A stretch of DNA of 64,000 nt from Methylobacillus flagellatus KT. Lineage in GTDB: Bacteria; Pseudomonadota; Gammaproteobacteria; Burkholderiales; Methylophilaceae. Made by a program: the position numbers and the translations under genes. The notes under the pieces are model-generated. The model was not told the DNA's origin. It ran no database searches and saw only the letters and a list, made by a program, of their open reading frames with translations. Numbering within the stretch: position 1 is the first letter of the stretch; each line of letters starts with the position of its first letter. Below are positions 30,718 through 38,913 of the stretch, piece after piece. Location of the stretch: the NCBI RefSeq assembly GCF_000013705.1, contig NC_007947.1:2418001-2482000 (forward strand). Reading direction: 5' to 3'.

Positions 30718-30729
30718 GTAAAATTTTAC
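30718..30729. promoter_or_regulatory. 12 bp perfect palindrome upstream of mobA
   Basis: GTAAAATTTTAC is a perfect palindrome between moaA and mobA in an AT-rich stretch. It could be an operator or part of a promoter. The evidence is only symmetry and position. Confidence 0.25.
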
Positions 30730-30735
30730 ATTTCA

Positions 30736-30777
30736 TCATCAGGGCTATTGGCATTGCTGATGAGTCATTCAATAGCC
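30736..30777 (+). promoter_or_regulatory. interleaved inverted repeats upstream of mobA, possible RNA pseudoknot
   Basis: TCATCAG (30736-30742) can pair with CTGATGA (30757-30763), and GGCTATTG (30743-30750) with CAATAGCC (30770-30777). The two helices interleave, so the RNA could form a 7 + 8 bp H-type pseudoknot or two mutually exclusive hairpins. The second arm ends 11 bases before the mobA ATG, where no clear ribosome site is seen. This suggests translational control, but no base separates the first two arms, so the full pseudoknot would be strained. Confidence 0.4.
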
Positions 30778-30788
30778 GACAAAATCAT

Positions 30789-31367
30789 ATGAGTATTACA
30801 GGTATCGTACTTGCTGGTGGAAAAGGCACACGCATGGGTGGCGCAAACAAAGGCCTGCTTGAATTCCATGGCCGGCCCATGGTCGCGCATGTACTACATC
30901 GCCTTGCCCCGCAAGTGGATGAGTTAATGATCAATGCCAACCGCGAGATCGAGCGCTATCGCCAGATGGGCTACCCCGTCATCCAAGATGAAATCAGCGG
31001 CTTTGCTGGTCCACTGGCCGGCTTGCATGCGGGAATGCAGCATGCGCAGCACCCTTACATCCTTACCGTACCATGCGACTCACCACTTCTGCCGTCCAAC
31101 CTGGCAAAGCGCCTGATCAATGCATTGATTGAGCGGGATGCGGATATCGCTATTGCAAAAACCGGCACACAAGCCCATCCTGTCTTCAGCTTATGCCGCA
31201 AGGCTTTGCTTCCAAAGCTGGAGTTGTTTCTGGAGCGAGGTGAACGCAAGATGACAGAGTGGATTGCAGAACTCGACAGCATCGAAGTCTCTTTCACAGA
31301 CCAGGCGCCAGCCTTTACCAATATCAATACTCCGGAAGAATTGCGGATATTGGAGCAGGCAGCATGA
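30789..31367 (+). CDS. mobA: molybdenum cofactor guanylyltransferase
   Basis: Attaches GMP to the molybdenum cofactor, giving the bis-MGD form used by DMSO-reductase family enzymes such as formate dehydrogenase and nitrate reductase. The 192 residues begin with the nucleotide motif LAGGKGTRMGGANKGLLEF and include PCDSPLLP. Its stop overlaps the mobB start as ATGA. Confidence 0.96.
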   Translation: MSITGIVLAGGKGTRMGGANKGLLEFHGRPMVAHVLHRLAPQVDELMINANREIERYRQMGYPVIQDEISGFAGPLAGLHAGMQHAQHPYILTVPCDSPLLPSNLAKRLINALIERDADIAIAKTGTQAHPVFSLCRKALLPKLELFLERGERKMTEWIAELDSIEVSFTDQAPAFTNINTPEELRILEQAA

Positions 31368-31912
31368 ACACCCTGGTATTCCCTCGCCCTGTTTTAGGCT
31401 TTTGTGCCTATGGCAGCGGTTCGGGAAAAACAACGCTACTTACCCGCCTGATCCCGGTGTTGACTGCCCGTGGCTTGCGCATTTCTGTAATCAAGCACGC
31501 ACACCACAAATTCGATGTGGACAAACCGGGCAAAGATAGTTATCGCCTGCGCGAAGCTGGGGCCGTGCAGACATTGGTAGCTTCGGATATCCGCTGGGCA
31601 TTGATGACCGAACGCCAGCGCATCCCTACTCAACAAAATGAGCCGGCCAACCTGCCAGAGCTGCTTTCCCAGCTCGATCCCGATGTCGTTGACCTCGTGC
31701 TGGTCGAGGGTTTCAAACAGGCAGACATCGACAAGATCGAGATTCACCGCCCCAGCCTTGGCTACCCGCTGCTGGCACCAGAAGACCGCCATATCATCGC
31801 CGTAGCCGCTGATGGCCCTGTCACAGGTCTGGCCGTGCCGACGCTGGACTTGAACAACCCTGAGGCGATGGCCGATTTTATTACTCACTGGATGGAAGAC
31901 CGGACATCATGA
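31364..31912 (+). CDS. mobB: molybdopterin-guanine dinucleotide biosynthesis adaptor MobB
   Basis: Small GTPase that assists MobA. I chose ATG 31364 (182 residues), which overlaps the mobA stop and leads directly to the P-loop AYGSGSGKTTL; the frame is open upstream to 31259 within mobA without similarity. IKHAHHKFDVDKPGKDS is the family motif after the first strand. Confidence 0.95.
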   Translation: MNTLVFPRPVLGFCAYGSGSGKTTLLTRLIPVLTARGLRISVIKHAHHKFDVDKPGKDSYRLREAGAVQTLVASDIRWALMTERQRIPTQQNEPANLPELLSQLDPDVVDLVLVEGFKQADIDKIEIHRPSLGYPLLAPEDRHIIAVAADGPVTGLAVPTLDLNNPEAMADFITHWMEDRTS

Positions 31913-33177
31913 CCATGCAATCCTCATTCAACCAGCTCATTAGCTGCCAAGGTGATTATGACCCTGACTCCCTGCCAGTAGAGCAGGCAAGAAAATTCAT
32001 CCGTCAATTCCTCAGTCCGGTCAGCTCCACCGAGACATTGCCCCTGAAAGCCGCCCGTGGGCGCATCCTCGCATCCGATGTCATTTCACCATTGAATGTT
32101 CCTAGCCATGACAATTCGGCCATGGATGGATTCGCCCTCCACAGCCGCGACATCAATGCAGGATCCTTGAGAATCATTGGTACTGCATATGCAGGCAGGC
32201 CATTTTCTGCCACCGTGAAATCCGGCGAATGTGTCCGCATCATGACTGGAGCAGTCATGCCTGAAGGTACGGATACCGTCATTATGCAGGAGCGCACCCA
32301 GATAGCCGATGGCATCATGACCATGCTTGAAGCGCCGAAGCCATTGGCGAATGTGCGGTATGCAGGCGAAGATCTCAAGGTTGGCCAAATCGTGCTGCAA
32401 ACTGGGCGCAAACTCCGTCCCGCGGATATTGGCCTGATCGCATCATTAGGTATTGGCGAAGTACTGGTGTACCGAAAACTAAAGGTAGCCTTCTTCTCAA
32501 CCGGCGACGAATTGGTCAGCATAGGCAAACCATTGGGTGAAGGGCAAATATATGATAGCAACCGATACACCCTATACGGCATGCTGGAAAGTCTGGGGAA
32601 CGTCGAAATCATGGACATGGGCGTGGTTCCCGATGCCCCGCAGGCATTGGAGGACATGTTGATCCAGGCATCTTCCCAAGCGGATGTGATTCTGACCAGC
32701 GGCGGTGTTTCCGTTGGCGAAGCCGACTTTATGAAGCAGCTATTGGAAAAACTAGGCCAAGTCGTATTTTGGAAAATTGCCATGAAACCCGGCCGACCAC
32801 TGGCCTATGGAAAGGTTGGGGAAGCACATTATTTCGGCCTGCCAGGCAATCCTGTCTCCGTCATGGTCACCTTTTACCAATTTGTTCGCGATGCCTTATT
32901 ATACCTGATGGGGCAAAACCCGGTCCCAATGCTGCCATTGCTGAAAGTTCGATGTGTCGAACCCATTCGCAAGCTGGCAGGACGTACGGAGTTCCAGCGC
33001 GGCATCCTGTTTGCCGACCCATCAGGCACATGGCAAGTACGCCCCACTGGCAACCAAGGCTCTGGCATCCTGCGCTCCATGTCTGAAGCCAACTGCTTTA
33101 TTGTGCTGGGTGACCAAGTAGGCGACCTTCCCGGGGGGTCAGAAGTCGAGGTTCAAGTAATGGAAGGCATGTTGTAG
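31909..33177 (+). CDS. moeA: molybdopterin molybdenumtransferase
   Basis: Inserts molybdenum into adenylated molybdopterin. The 422 residues show VPSHDNSAMDGFALH, GEDLKVGQ, FFSTGDELVS, TSGGVSVGEADF and GLPGNPVSVMVTF, the standard MoeA signatures. It is last in mobA-mobB-moeA and overlaps mobB by 4 bases. Confidence 0.97.
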   Translation: MTMQSSFNQLISCQGDYDPDSLPVEQARKFIRQFLSPVSSTETLPLKAARGRILASDVISPLNVPSHDNSAMDGFALHSRDINAGSLRIIGTAYAGRPFSATVKSGECVRIMTGAVMPEGTDTVIMQERTQIADGIMTMLEAPKPLANVRYAGEDLKVGQIVLQTGRKLRPADIGLIASLGIGEVLVYRKLKVAFFSTGDELVSIGKPLGEGQIYDSNRYTLYGMLESLGNVEIMDMGVVPDAPQALEDMLIQASSQADVILTSGGVSVGEADFMKQLLEKLGQVVFWKIAMKPGRPLAYGKVGEAHYFGLPGNPVSVMVTFYQFVRDALLYLMGQNPVPMLPLLKVRCVEPIRKLAGRTEFQRGILFADPSGTWQVRPTGNQGSGILRSMSEANCFIVLGDQVGDLPGGSEVEVQVMEGML

Positions 33178-33214
33178 GCACGCCATCCCATGCAGGGATA
33201 GCGCGCCTCTTGAA

Positions 33215-34117
33215 CTAGTTGAACTTCTGCAGATGCAGATGTTCACTCAAGTCGATTTTCATTCCCTTTTGCAGCTTCATTTTCTGTACGTGATGAGACA
33301 GCAAGGCGTATTGCACCCATGCTCCCCTCGCCCGGGTCCAGTTAACCACACCGCCTTGAAACCTGCTCTGGCGGCCGCCGCCCTTGCGCGGCTCTTCATC
33401 TGAAATCGGGTATCCGAGCTTGCTGCGCTCCCAGCCTAGAGTAGCCCATTGATTGCGAATCACGCCGCGTACCGACCACGCTCCTGTCTTAGAAGTCCAA
33501 TAAATGGATCCGCCCTCAAAGTGGTGATAACGCCCGTTCCCATCCGGAGTGCCGAGTTCATCGGTCAATGCCCTGCCAAGAAAACTTTGCACCCCTCCCA
33601 GGGCGGCATACTTTTCACCAATCGCCCCGCTCACCTCGAACTCGCGGCGGACGCTTTCGACGATGTGATTGAAATTCATCTGGATCACCGAGGGAAATGC
33701 GGCACGCCCGCCATGCTCCCCGAGTTGTCCGATGAAATTGGAGACACTGTTCAGTATCTTGCTCGCCACATTGGCGATAGCACCGTACTCCTGACCGAAT
33801 ATGCTGGCCGCTTCAGTCACTAGGCCGGTGTCGAACTGGGGATTGCCCTGTATTTGAACCTGAGTACGCCAATTTACCAGCGTGCCCTGGCTGTCAAATT
33901 GCATCTCGAGTTGGCAATGGTCATCTTTTGCTCCGCCACGAATATGATCCAGTTTGGTGAATAATTGCAGCCCACCTCCTATTGGGGTCGATACTGTGGG
34001 CTTGTAGGTACGGTAATTACTTCCCGCCGCCTTATACTCAGCAGCCGTCCGGCTTTTAAAACGCCACCCACCCAATCTGCTCCCCAGCTCGTTGAAGTCC
34101 AATGTTATTTTGGCCAT
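33215..34117 (-). CDS. LGFP-repeat protein of unknown function
   Basis: Protein of 300 residues with no signal peptide or membrane helix. Two LGFP-type repeats lie at about 163-214 (IGEKYAALGGVQSFLGRA, then FEGGSIYWTSKTGAW) and 215-270 (WATLGWERSKLGYPIS, then FQGGVVNWTRARGAW). These repeats are best known from actinobacterial cell-wall proteins. Residues 1-160 match no family I know. It is transcribed alone on the minus strand behind an AT-rich region. An exported role is doubtful without a signal peptide. Confidence 0.7.
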   Translation of the reverse strand: MAKITLDFNELGSRLGGWRFKSRTAAEYKAAGSNYRTYKPTVSTPIGGGLQLFTKLDHIRGGAKDDHCQLEMQFDSQGTLVNWRTQVQIQGNPQFDTGLVTEAASIFGQEYGAIANVASKILNSVSNFIGQLGEHGGRAAFPSVIQMNFNHIVESVRREFEVSGAIGEKYAALGGVQSFLGRALTDELGTPDGNGRYHHFEGGSIYWTSKTGAWSVRGVIRNQWATLGWERSKLGYPISDEEPRKGGGRQSRFQGGVVNWTRARGAWVQYALLSHHVQKMKLQKGMKIDLSEHLHLQKFN

Positions 34118-34269
34118 GCTAAACCTCCCTGATTGAAGATAAGAAAGCCAATATTATTATACTTTTATAGTTATAGATATATCTTAATATGCCGTCCTGA
34201 AATATATTCCTGTTGAACGATCGTCGCAGTGGAAGTTAATATGCCATTGAATTTTTATGGATCCAATGT

Positions 34270-35046
34270 GTGTCATCATTACGCCCACTCAAAGACAATG
34301 TTCCGCCCATCACCAACCTGATCAGATTGGATAAGCACTCACCTATCCCACTCTATGCACAACTGTATCAGCAGCTTGAATCCCTGATATTGCAGCAGGA
34401 GCTCAAGCCAGGCACGCAATTGCCAACCGAGGCTGCTTTCTCGGAAGCGCTAGGAGTCAGCAAAATCACAATCAAGCGCAGCTATATGGAACTGCGCAAC
34501 CGCAAGCTCATCACCAGTAATCGCAAGGGCGGTACCACCGTCCTCACCCCTGGACGGCTTGACACCCACATGTTCAAGCTGCGCGGCTTCACCGATGAGA
34601 TGCGCGAGTTGGGCATGACACCGTCCACCCGCATTCTGAACCGCTCCATCGTCAATGACCGTGGCCTCGCCTCCATGTTCGGCCTCAACTCCAACACGCC
34701 CCTCCTCAAGCTGGAGCGCATTCGCTGCGGAGACGAGAAACCCCTATCCCACGAAGTTGCGTGGTATAACCTGCACCATTTGCCAGAACTCGCTTCAGCA
34801 GACTTGCAGGGATCCGTCTATCACACCATCAACCAACAATGCCGGCATCGCCTTGACTGGTGTGAGCAAACCGTAGAAGCCGTGCTTTCCAATGCGGTAG
34901 AAAATCAGGCATTCGGTTTCAGCACACCTCAGCCTTGTCTGTTGATCAAGCGCCGCAGCTATTCGCAAGATGGCATCCTGCTAGAATACGTGGAGGGCAC
35001 ATTCCGTGGCGACGCCTATGCCTACCGCGTCAAGATGAAAGGCTGA
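34270..35046 (+). CDS. GntR-family regulator (HutC/UTRA type)
   Basis: It has 258 residues: a winged helix-turn-helix at about 25-95 (PLYAQLYQQLESLILQQ, LPTEAAFSEALGVSKITIKR), then a UTRA effector domain ending YVEGTFRGDAYAYRVKM. Members bind palindromes and respond to small molecules such as sugar phosphates. It starts at GTG and is followed after 6 bases by a PfkB kinase, which suggests that it controls that gene and perhaps the receptor beyond. Confidence 0.88.
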   Translation: MSSLRPLKDNVPPITNLIRLDKHSPIPLYAQLYQQLESLILQQELKPGTQLPTEAAFSEALGVSKITIKRSYMELRNRKLITSNRKGGTTVLTPGRLDTHMFKLRGFTDEMRELGMTPSTRILNRSIVNDRGLASMFGLNSNTPLLKLERIRCGDEKPLSHEVAWYNLHHLPELASADLQGSVYHTINQQCRHRLDWCEQTVEAVLSNAVENQAFGFSTPQPCLLIKRRSYSQDGILLEYVEGTFRGDAYAYRVKMKG

Positions 35047-35052
35047 GCGCGC

Positions 35053-36033
35053 ATGCTGGCAAGCTTCACACCCACCACCTCGCATGCCTACATACTTGCC
35101 AGCCTCATGATCGCGCATATCTATTTCGTGCGGCGCTTCCCGGCACCAGGCGAATCATTTCAGGCAGATGGCTTCTACTGCGAAACCGGTGGCAAGGGAC
35201 TAAATGTCCTGATCGGACTGCACAAGCTTGGGATCCCCGTGGACGGCATACTGCCTTGTGGCCGAACCCCATCATCACGACAGCAGCACCTTGAGGTATT
35301 GTCGCAATGGGCACTCGACCATATCGCTGCACCCATCACCGCCGAATACAATGGTCACGGCGTCGCACTCATCGATGAACAAGGGCAAAATCAAATCATC
35401 GTTCACCCCGGGGCCAACGCCTTGCTTGGAGAAAATCACGTCCAGCCCCACGCAACCTCCATCCAGCGGGCCAGCCTCGTCTACGCTCCCTTTGAATTGC
35501 CTGATTCCGCCATATTGGCTGCCTTCAAGATCGCACATTCGGCCGGCCGCATGACAGTGCTCAACCCATCTCCCTATCGAGATATCTCCCCCGAATTACT
35601 CGCGCTCACCGACGTATTCATCCTGAATCAAACCGAGGCACAAGCATGGCTGAATGGCATGCCCGAGCATTTCGCCTCATGCGAAGCAGCACTCACTTGG
35701 CTGCGCGTCATACGATTCAACCAGCGCTTTGCAGGAAAGTCCATCATTCTCACCCTAGGCTGCAAGGGCGCAATTGCCTTATTGGAAAACGGCAATACCT
35801 ACACACACACAGGCTTTATCACCCCAACCGTTGATACGATCGGGGCAGGCGACGCCTTTGCCAGTGCCTTGCTCGCAAGCCTGTTACGTGGCGACTGCGT
35901 CAACACTGCCTTGCGGCATGGCTGTGCCAGCGCCAGTCTTACCATCCGTCAGCGTGGACTTCTTGCTCACTTGCCTAGCGAAAAAGTGTTGCATGACTTC
36001 CTGAATGGTGAAGGTTCAACGATAAATTCATGA
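35053..36033 (+). CDS. PfkB/ribokinase-family kinase, substrate unknown
   Basis: Kinase of 326 residues. Ribokinase-like features are PAPGESFQADGFYCETGGKG (glycine motif), HPGANALL, an NQTEAQAW segment and the catalytic DTIGAGDAFASALL. The first strand reads ASLMIAHIYFVRRFP; the aspartate that most sugar kinases of this family use there to bind the sugar is His, so the substrate may not be a standard sugar. It follows the GntR gene by 6 bases. Confidence 0.85.
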   Translation: MLASFTPTTSHAYILASLMIAHIYFVRRFPAPGESFQADGFYCETGGKGLNVLIGLHKLGIPVDGILPCGRTPSSRQQHLEVLSQWALDHIAAPITAEYNGHGVALIDEQGQNQIIVHPGANALLGENHVQPHATSIQRASLVYAPFELPDSAILAAFKIAHSAGRMTVLNPSPYRDISPELLALTDVFILNQTEAQAWLNGMPEHFASCEAALTWLRVIRFNQRFAGKSIILTLGCKGAIALLENGNTYTHTGFITPTVDTIGAGDAFASALLASLLRGDCVNTALRHGCASASLTIRQRGLLAHLPSEKVLHDFLNGEGSTINS

Positions 36034-36055
36034 TTATCTTGATAGTCAAGACAAT
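36033..36055. promoter_or_regulatory. 23 bp near-perfect palindrome before the TonB receptor
   Basis: ATTATCTTGA-TAG-TCAAGACAAT, with 9 of 10 positions symmetrical, directly after the kinase gene and about 60 bases before the receptor ATG. The centre resembles the TTG(N)CAA-type sites of HutC-subfamily GntR regulators, so the regulator at 34270 is a candidate binder. No copy is seen before the regulator itself. Confidence 0.45.
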
Positions 36056-36116
36056 AACTTTCACCTAAGCTCGCCAGACTTATAAAACAATCGAAAAGTA
36101 TCATTGGGGAGTCACC

Positions 36117-38237
36117 ATGCATCATTCCAGATTTCATTTCAAACTCATTCCACTCGCTGTAGTGAGCACATGCTTCGGCAATGCAGCCTTTGCAGAAGAC
36201 AGCATGCCATCCTCTCAAGGCGGCCTTCAAATCGTTTCCCCGGTGGTAGTCACAGCCACCCGCGCGGCACAAAGAAGCTTTGATCTGCCTGTCGCCATTG
36301 ACCTGGTCGATAAGGAAAACATCCAGAATGGCCTGCCGCAGATGACCTTGTCCGAAAGCCTGATCCGCGTTCCGGGCATCACAGCACAAAACCGCACGCA
36401 AATGGCACAGGATCCGCAGATTTCCACGCGCGGTTTTGGAGCCCGCTCTGCATTTGGCGTACGCGGTGTACGCTTATATGTCGACGGCATCCCTTTAAGC
36501 TTCCCGGATGGCAGTGGCCAACCAGGCAGCGTGGACTTGGGTGTCATGCAGGGCATTGAAGTCATGCGAGGCCCCTTCTCGGCACTTTATGGCAACTCCT
36601 CCGGCGGCGTTGTGCAATTGCTGACAGAAAATGCGCCTGCAGGCCATGAGTTATCAGCGGGAGTATTATTCGGCAGTTACAACACACATCGAGAAAATGC
36701 GCGCGCAGCTGGTACTGCGGATGGACTGGAGTACCTGATCAACTACAGCAACTACTCCTCCGACGGCTATCGCGATCATAGTCGTAACAAGAAAGAACAG
36801 GGTACAGCCAAGTTCAGTTTCAACTTAAGTGAAGACACCAAACTCACCACATTGATCAATTGGTTTGATCAGAAGGCAGATGATCCTCTTGGATTAACCC
36901 GAGCTGAAGTTCGTGCTGATCATAACCAAGCCGCCCCCAGCGCATATCGCGCAGACACGCGTGTATCTCGTAGCCAGACTCAGGTCGGCTTCAATCTTGA
37001 ACATAAAATCAACGACAATAATTCCATCAACCTGATTTCTTATGTTGGCACCCGCAGAAACGAACAATACCTCTCTATCAGCCAAGTCAATGGTAATGGT
37101 CGCGCAAGCTCTATTGATCGTGAGTTCTGGGGAGCCGACCTGCGTTGGAATAATAAGGGCGAATTAATAAGTCGTCCTTACTCCATCAGTCTAGGCCTGA
37201 CATACGGCAAGATGAATGATGATCGCTTAGATATTGAGGCGGTAAATGGTATTAAAACAGGCACATTGAATCGAGATGAAGAAAATATTGCCACCAATTC
37301 CGATCAATATATCCAGGCACAATGGTCGGTATTAGATAGCCTAAATTTGCATTTTGGCGCTCGCCGCACCAAGGTCAAACTGGAAGTTGACGATCATCGT
37401 GGCACCAACGATGGCAGCGTCACTTATGAAAAAACTACGCCCGTTTATGGCGTGGTTTGGAAAGTTTCTCCAATCTGGAATATCTATGCAAATTATGGCA
37501 AGGGCTTCGAAACTCCCACTTTTGCTGAAGCAGCTTATGCCACCGTTACCCCTGCAGTTACTGGCCCGAACTTAGGCTTAAAGCCTAGCGAAAGTCGCAA
37601 CTTCGAAGTTGGTACAAAGGCATTTATCGGCAGCAATACTGTTGCTAATCTAACTTTGTTCAATGTACGTACTGATGATGAAATTGTAGTACAGCAAAAC
37701 CTAAACAATAATGTCACCTATATGAATGCTAGCAAAACTAAGCGCAATGGTGTTGAATTATCAATTGACTCCAAACTCGCTAACAATATTTCGCTATTTG
37801 GCTCTTACACCTTGCTACGCGCAAAATTTGATGACACCTACTCTTATCCTGTAACTCGCTTTGGGAACACTACCATCAATACAGTTCAGTCAGGCAATTA
37901 CATCCCAGGAACTTATCGATCCCAAATTTATGGTGAAATTGCGTGGAAACATCAAGCTAGCGGCTTCAACACTGCCTTTGAAGCTCGGCACAATAGCAAG
38001 GTGTACACTGACGACCAAAACAGCGACTCTGCCCGTTCATATACGCTTTTCAATATCCGCGCAGGCTTCCAGCAAAAACTACAGAACTGGCGCTTCAGTG
38101 AGTACGTTCGCGTAGAAAATATATTCGACAAGGACTACATTGGCTCGATCCGTGTCAATGACGGTAATAGACGCTTCTATGAACCTGCTGCAGGCCGCAA
38201 CTGGCTGTTGGGCCTCAACGCCACCTATATTTTCTAG
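36117..38237 (+). CDS. TonB-dependent receptor, PqqU/YncD-like
   Basis: Outer membrane receptor of 706 residues: signal peptide 1-26, a plug domain (TATRAAQRSFDLPVAI, RGFGARSAFGVRGVRLYVDG) and a 22-strand barrel ending in F. Several stretches recall E. coli YncD (PqqU), the PQQ receptor: SDGYRDHSRNKKEQG, KADDPLGLTRAEV, GKGFETPTFAE, NLGLKPSES, RTDDEIVV and the end YIGSIRVNDGNRRFYEP. The likely ligand is therefore PQQ or a similar small molecule, inferred from memory of the family and not tested. GGGGAG precedes the ATG. Confidence 0.85.
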   Translation: MHHSRFHFKLIPLAVVSTCFGNAAFAEDSMPSSQGGLQIVSPVVVTATRAAQRSFDLPVAIDLVDKENIQNGLPQMTLSESLIRVPGITAQNRTQMAQDPQISTRGFGARSAFGVRGVRLYVDGIPLSFPDGSGQPGSVDLGVMQGIEVMRGPFSALYGNSSGGVVQLLTENAPAGHELSAGVLFGSYNTHRENARAAGTADGLEYLINYSNYSSDGYRDHSRNKKEQGTAKFSFNLSEDTKLTTLINWFDQKADDPLGLTRAEVRADHNQAAPSAYRADTRVSRSQTQVGFNLEHKINDNNSINLISYVGTRRNEQYLSISQVNGNGRASSIDREFWGADLRWNNKGELISRPYSISLGLTYGKMNDDRLDIEAVNGIKTGTLNRDEENIATNSDQYIQAQWSVLDSLNLHFGARRTKVKLEVDDHRGTNDGSVTYEKTTPVYGVVWKVSPIWNIYANYGKGFETPTFAEAAYATVTPAVTGPNLGLKPSESRNFEVGTKAFIGSNTVANLTLFNVRTDDEIVVQQNLNNNVTYMNASKTKRNGVELSIDSKLANNISLFGSYTLLRAKFDDTYSYPVTRFGNTTINTVQSGNYIPGTYRSQIYGEIAWKHQASGFNTAFEARHNSKVYTDDQNSDSARSYTLFNIRAGFQQKLQNWRFSEYVRVENIFDKDYIGSIRVNDGNRRFYEPAAGRNWLLGLNATYIF

Positions 38238-38261
38238 ACTTTCCTCACATCATTTCTGAAT

Positions 38262-38294
38262 AAAAAAGGATGCTGCAATTGCAGCATCCTTTTT
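38262..38294 (+). terminator. rho-independent terminator after the PqqU-like receptor
   Basis: Stem AAAAAGGATGCTGC / GCAGCATCCTTTTT with an AATT loop, followed by a T-rich tail. Confidence 0.92.
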
Positions 38295-38332
38295 GCTTTC
38301 TAGAGAATCCTTACTTTCAACATCGACCTTCG

Positions 38333-38817
38333 TCACTTCGATTTTCCCGAAGTATTGATCAGGGAACAATATGTTTTTCTGTTTGTCTATGACTAGTAAG
38401 ATGTGAACCATTGCAAGACACAATATTAATTAATTCATTATTCAGGAGAAGATCATCATGAAAAAGACAGTTGCAATGTTAGGTTTGGTACTTGCTGCTT
38501 CCTGGGGCGCTGTTGCTCAGGCAGAAGAGCATAATGCAGCATTGTTCGATCATCAGGTGCTGGCCGCAGCGGCCATCAATCCTAACCGCCTGGCTACCGA
38601 TGCACGTGTTGCGGAGTCTTCTGCCGTGATTACTCATAAGGATGTGGTGCAGTCCCGCAACAATCGTCCTCACTTCAGGCACCACTTCAATGTGAACCGT
38701 ATCGACACAAGCGGAATCAGTGCTGATCGCCTTGCCGGGAAGAAGTTTGTCTATGTGACTCATCCCAAGCATCATTTCAAGGTAAAGCGCTATGTCGGTG
38801 GTATGCAGTAAGCTGTA
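38333..38817 (+). repeat. 485 bp inverted repeat, left copy
   Basis: This stretch recurs in reverse orientation at 59344-59828 with the same length. I noticed a single difference (GTA versus GTC in a valine codon near the end). It covers about 125 bases upstream, the complete gene at 38458-38811 and a few bases after it. Sequences beyond both ends are unrelated. Confidence 0.95.
38458..38811 (+). CDS. small secreted His-rich protein, copy 1
   Basis: It has 117 residues. A clear signal peptide ends AVAQA (residue 22), leaving a mature protein of about 95 residues, basic and rich in His (HFRHHFN, HPKHHFK), with no Cys. I recognise no family. A metal-binding or envelope role is possible. AGGAG precedes the ATG. 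An identical protein is encoded by copy 2 at 59350-59703. It has its own terminator. Confidence 0.85.
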   Translation: MKKTVAMLGLVLAASWGAVAQAEEHNAALFDHQVLAAAAINPNRLATDARVAESSAVITHKDVVQSRNNRPHFRHHFNVNRIDTSGISADRLAGKKFVYVTHPKHHFKVKRYVGGMQ

Positions 38818-38858
38818 AAGATCAGGCAAGCTCAGATCATTCTGGGCTCCATCAGCCA

Positions 38859-38893
38859 ACACCCTCAGGATAATATCCTGAGGGTGTTTTTAT
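38859..38893 (+). terminator. rho-independent terminator after His-rich copy 1
   Basis: Stem ACACCCTCAGGATA / TATCCTGAGGGTGT followed by TTTTAT. It lies outside the 485 bp repeat and differs from the terminator of copy 2. Confidence 0.92.
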
Positions 38894-38913
38894 ATGGGAA
38901 TACTGCTACCGCC

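Noticed and set aside
33176..33208. imperfect hairpin after moeA
   Set aside because: Good stem with two mismatches but no T tract on either strand; termination there is uncertain.
34118..34269. origin or attachment site in the AT-rich gap before the GntR gene
   Set aside because: AT content is high but there are no iterons, DnaA boxes or repeats that would support it.
38333..38817. insertion sequence as explanation of the 485 bp repeat
   Set aside because: No transposase, no terminal inverted repeats within a copy and no target duplication at the borders.
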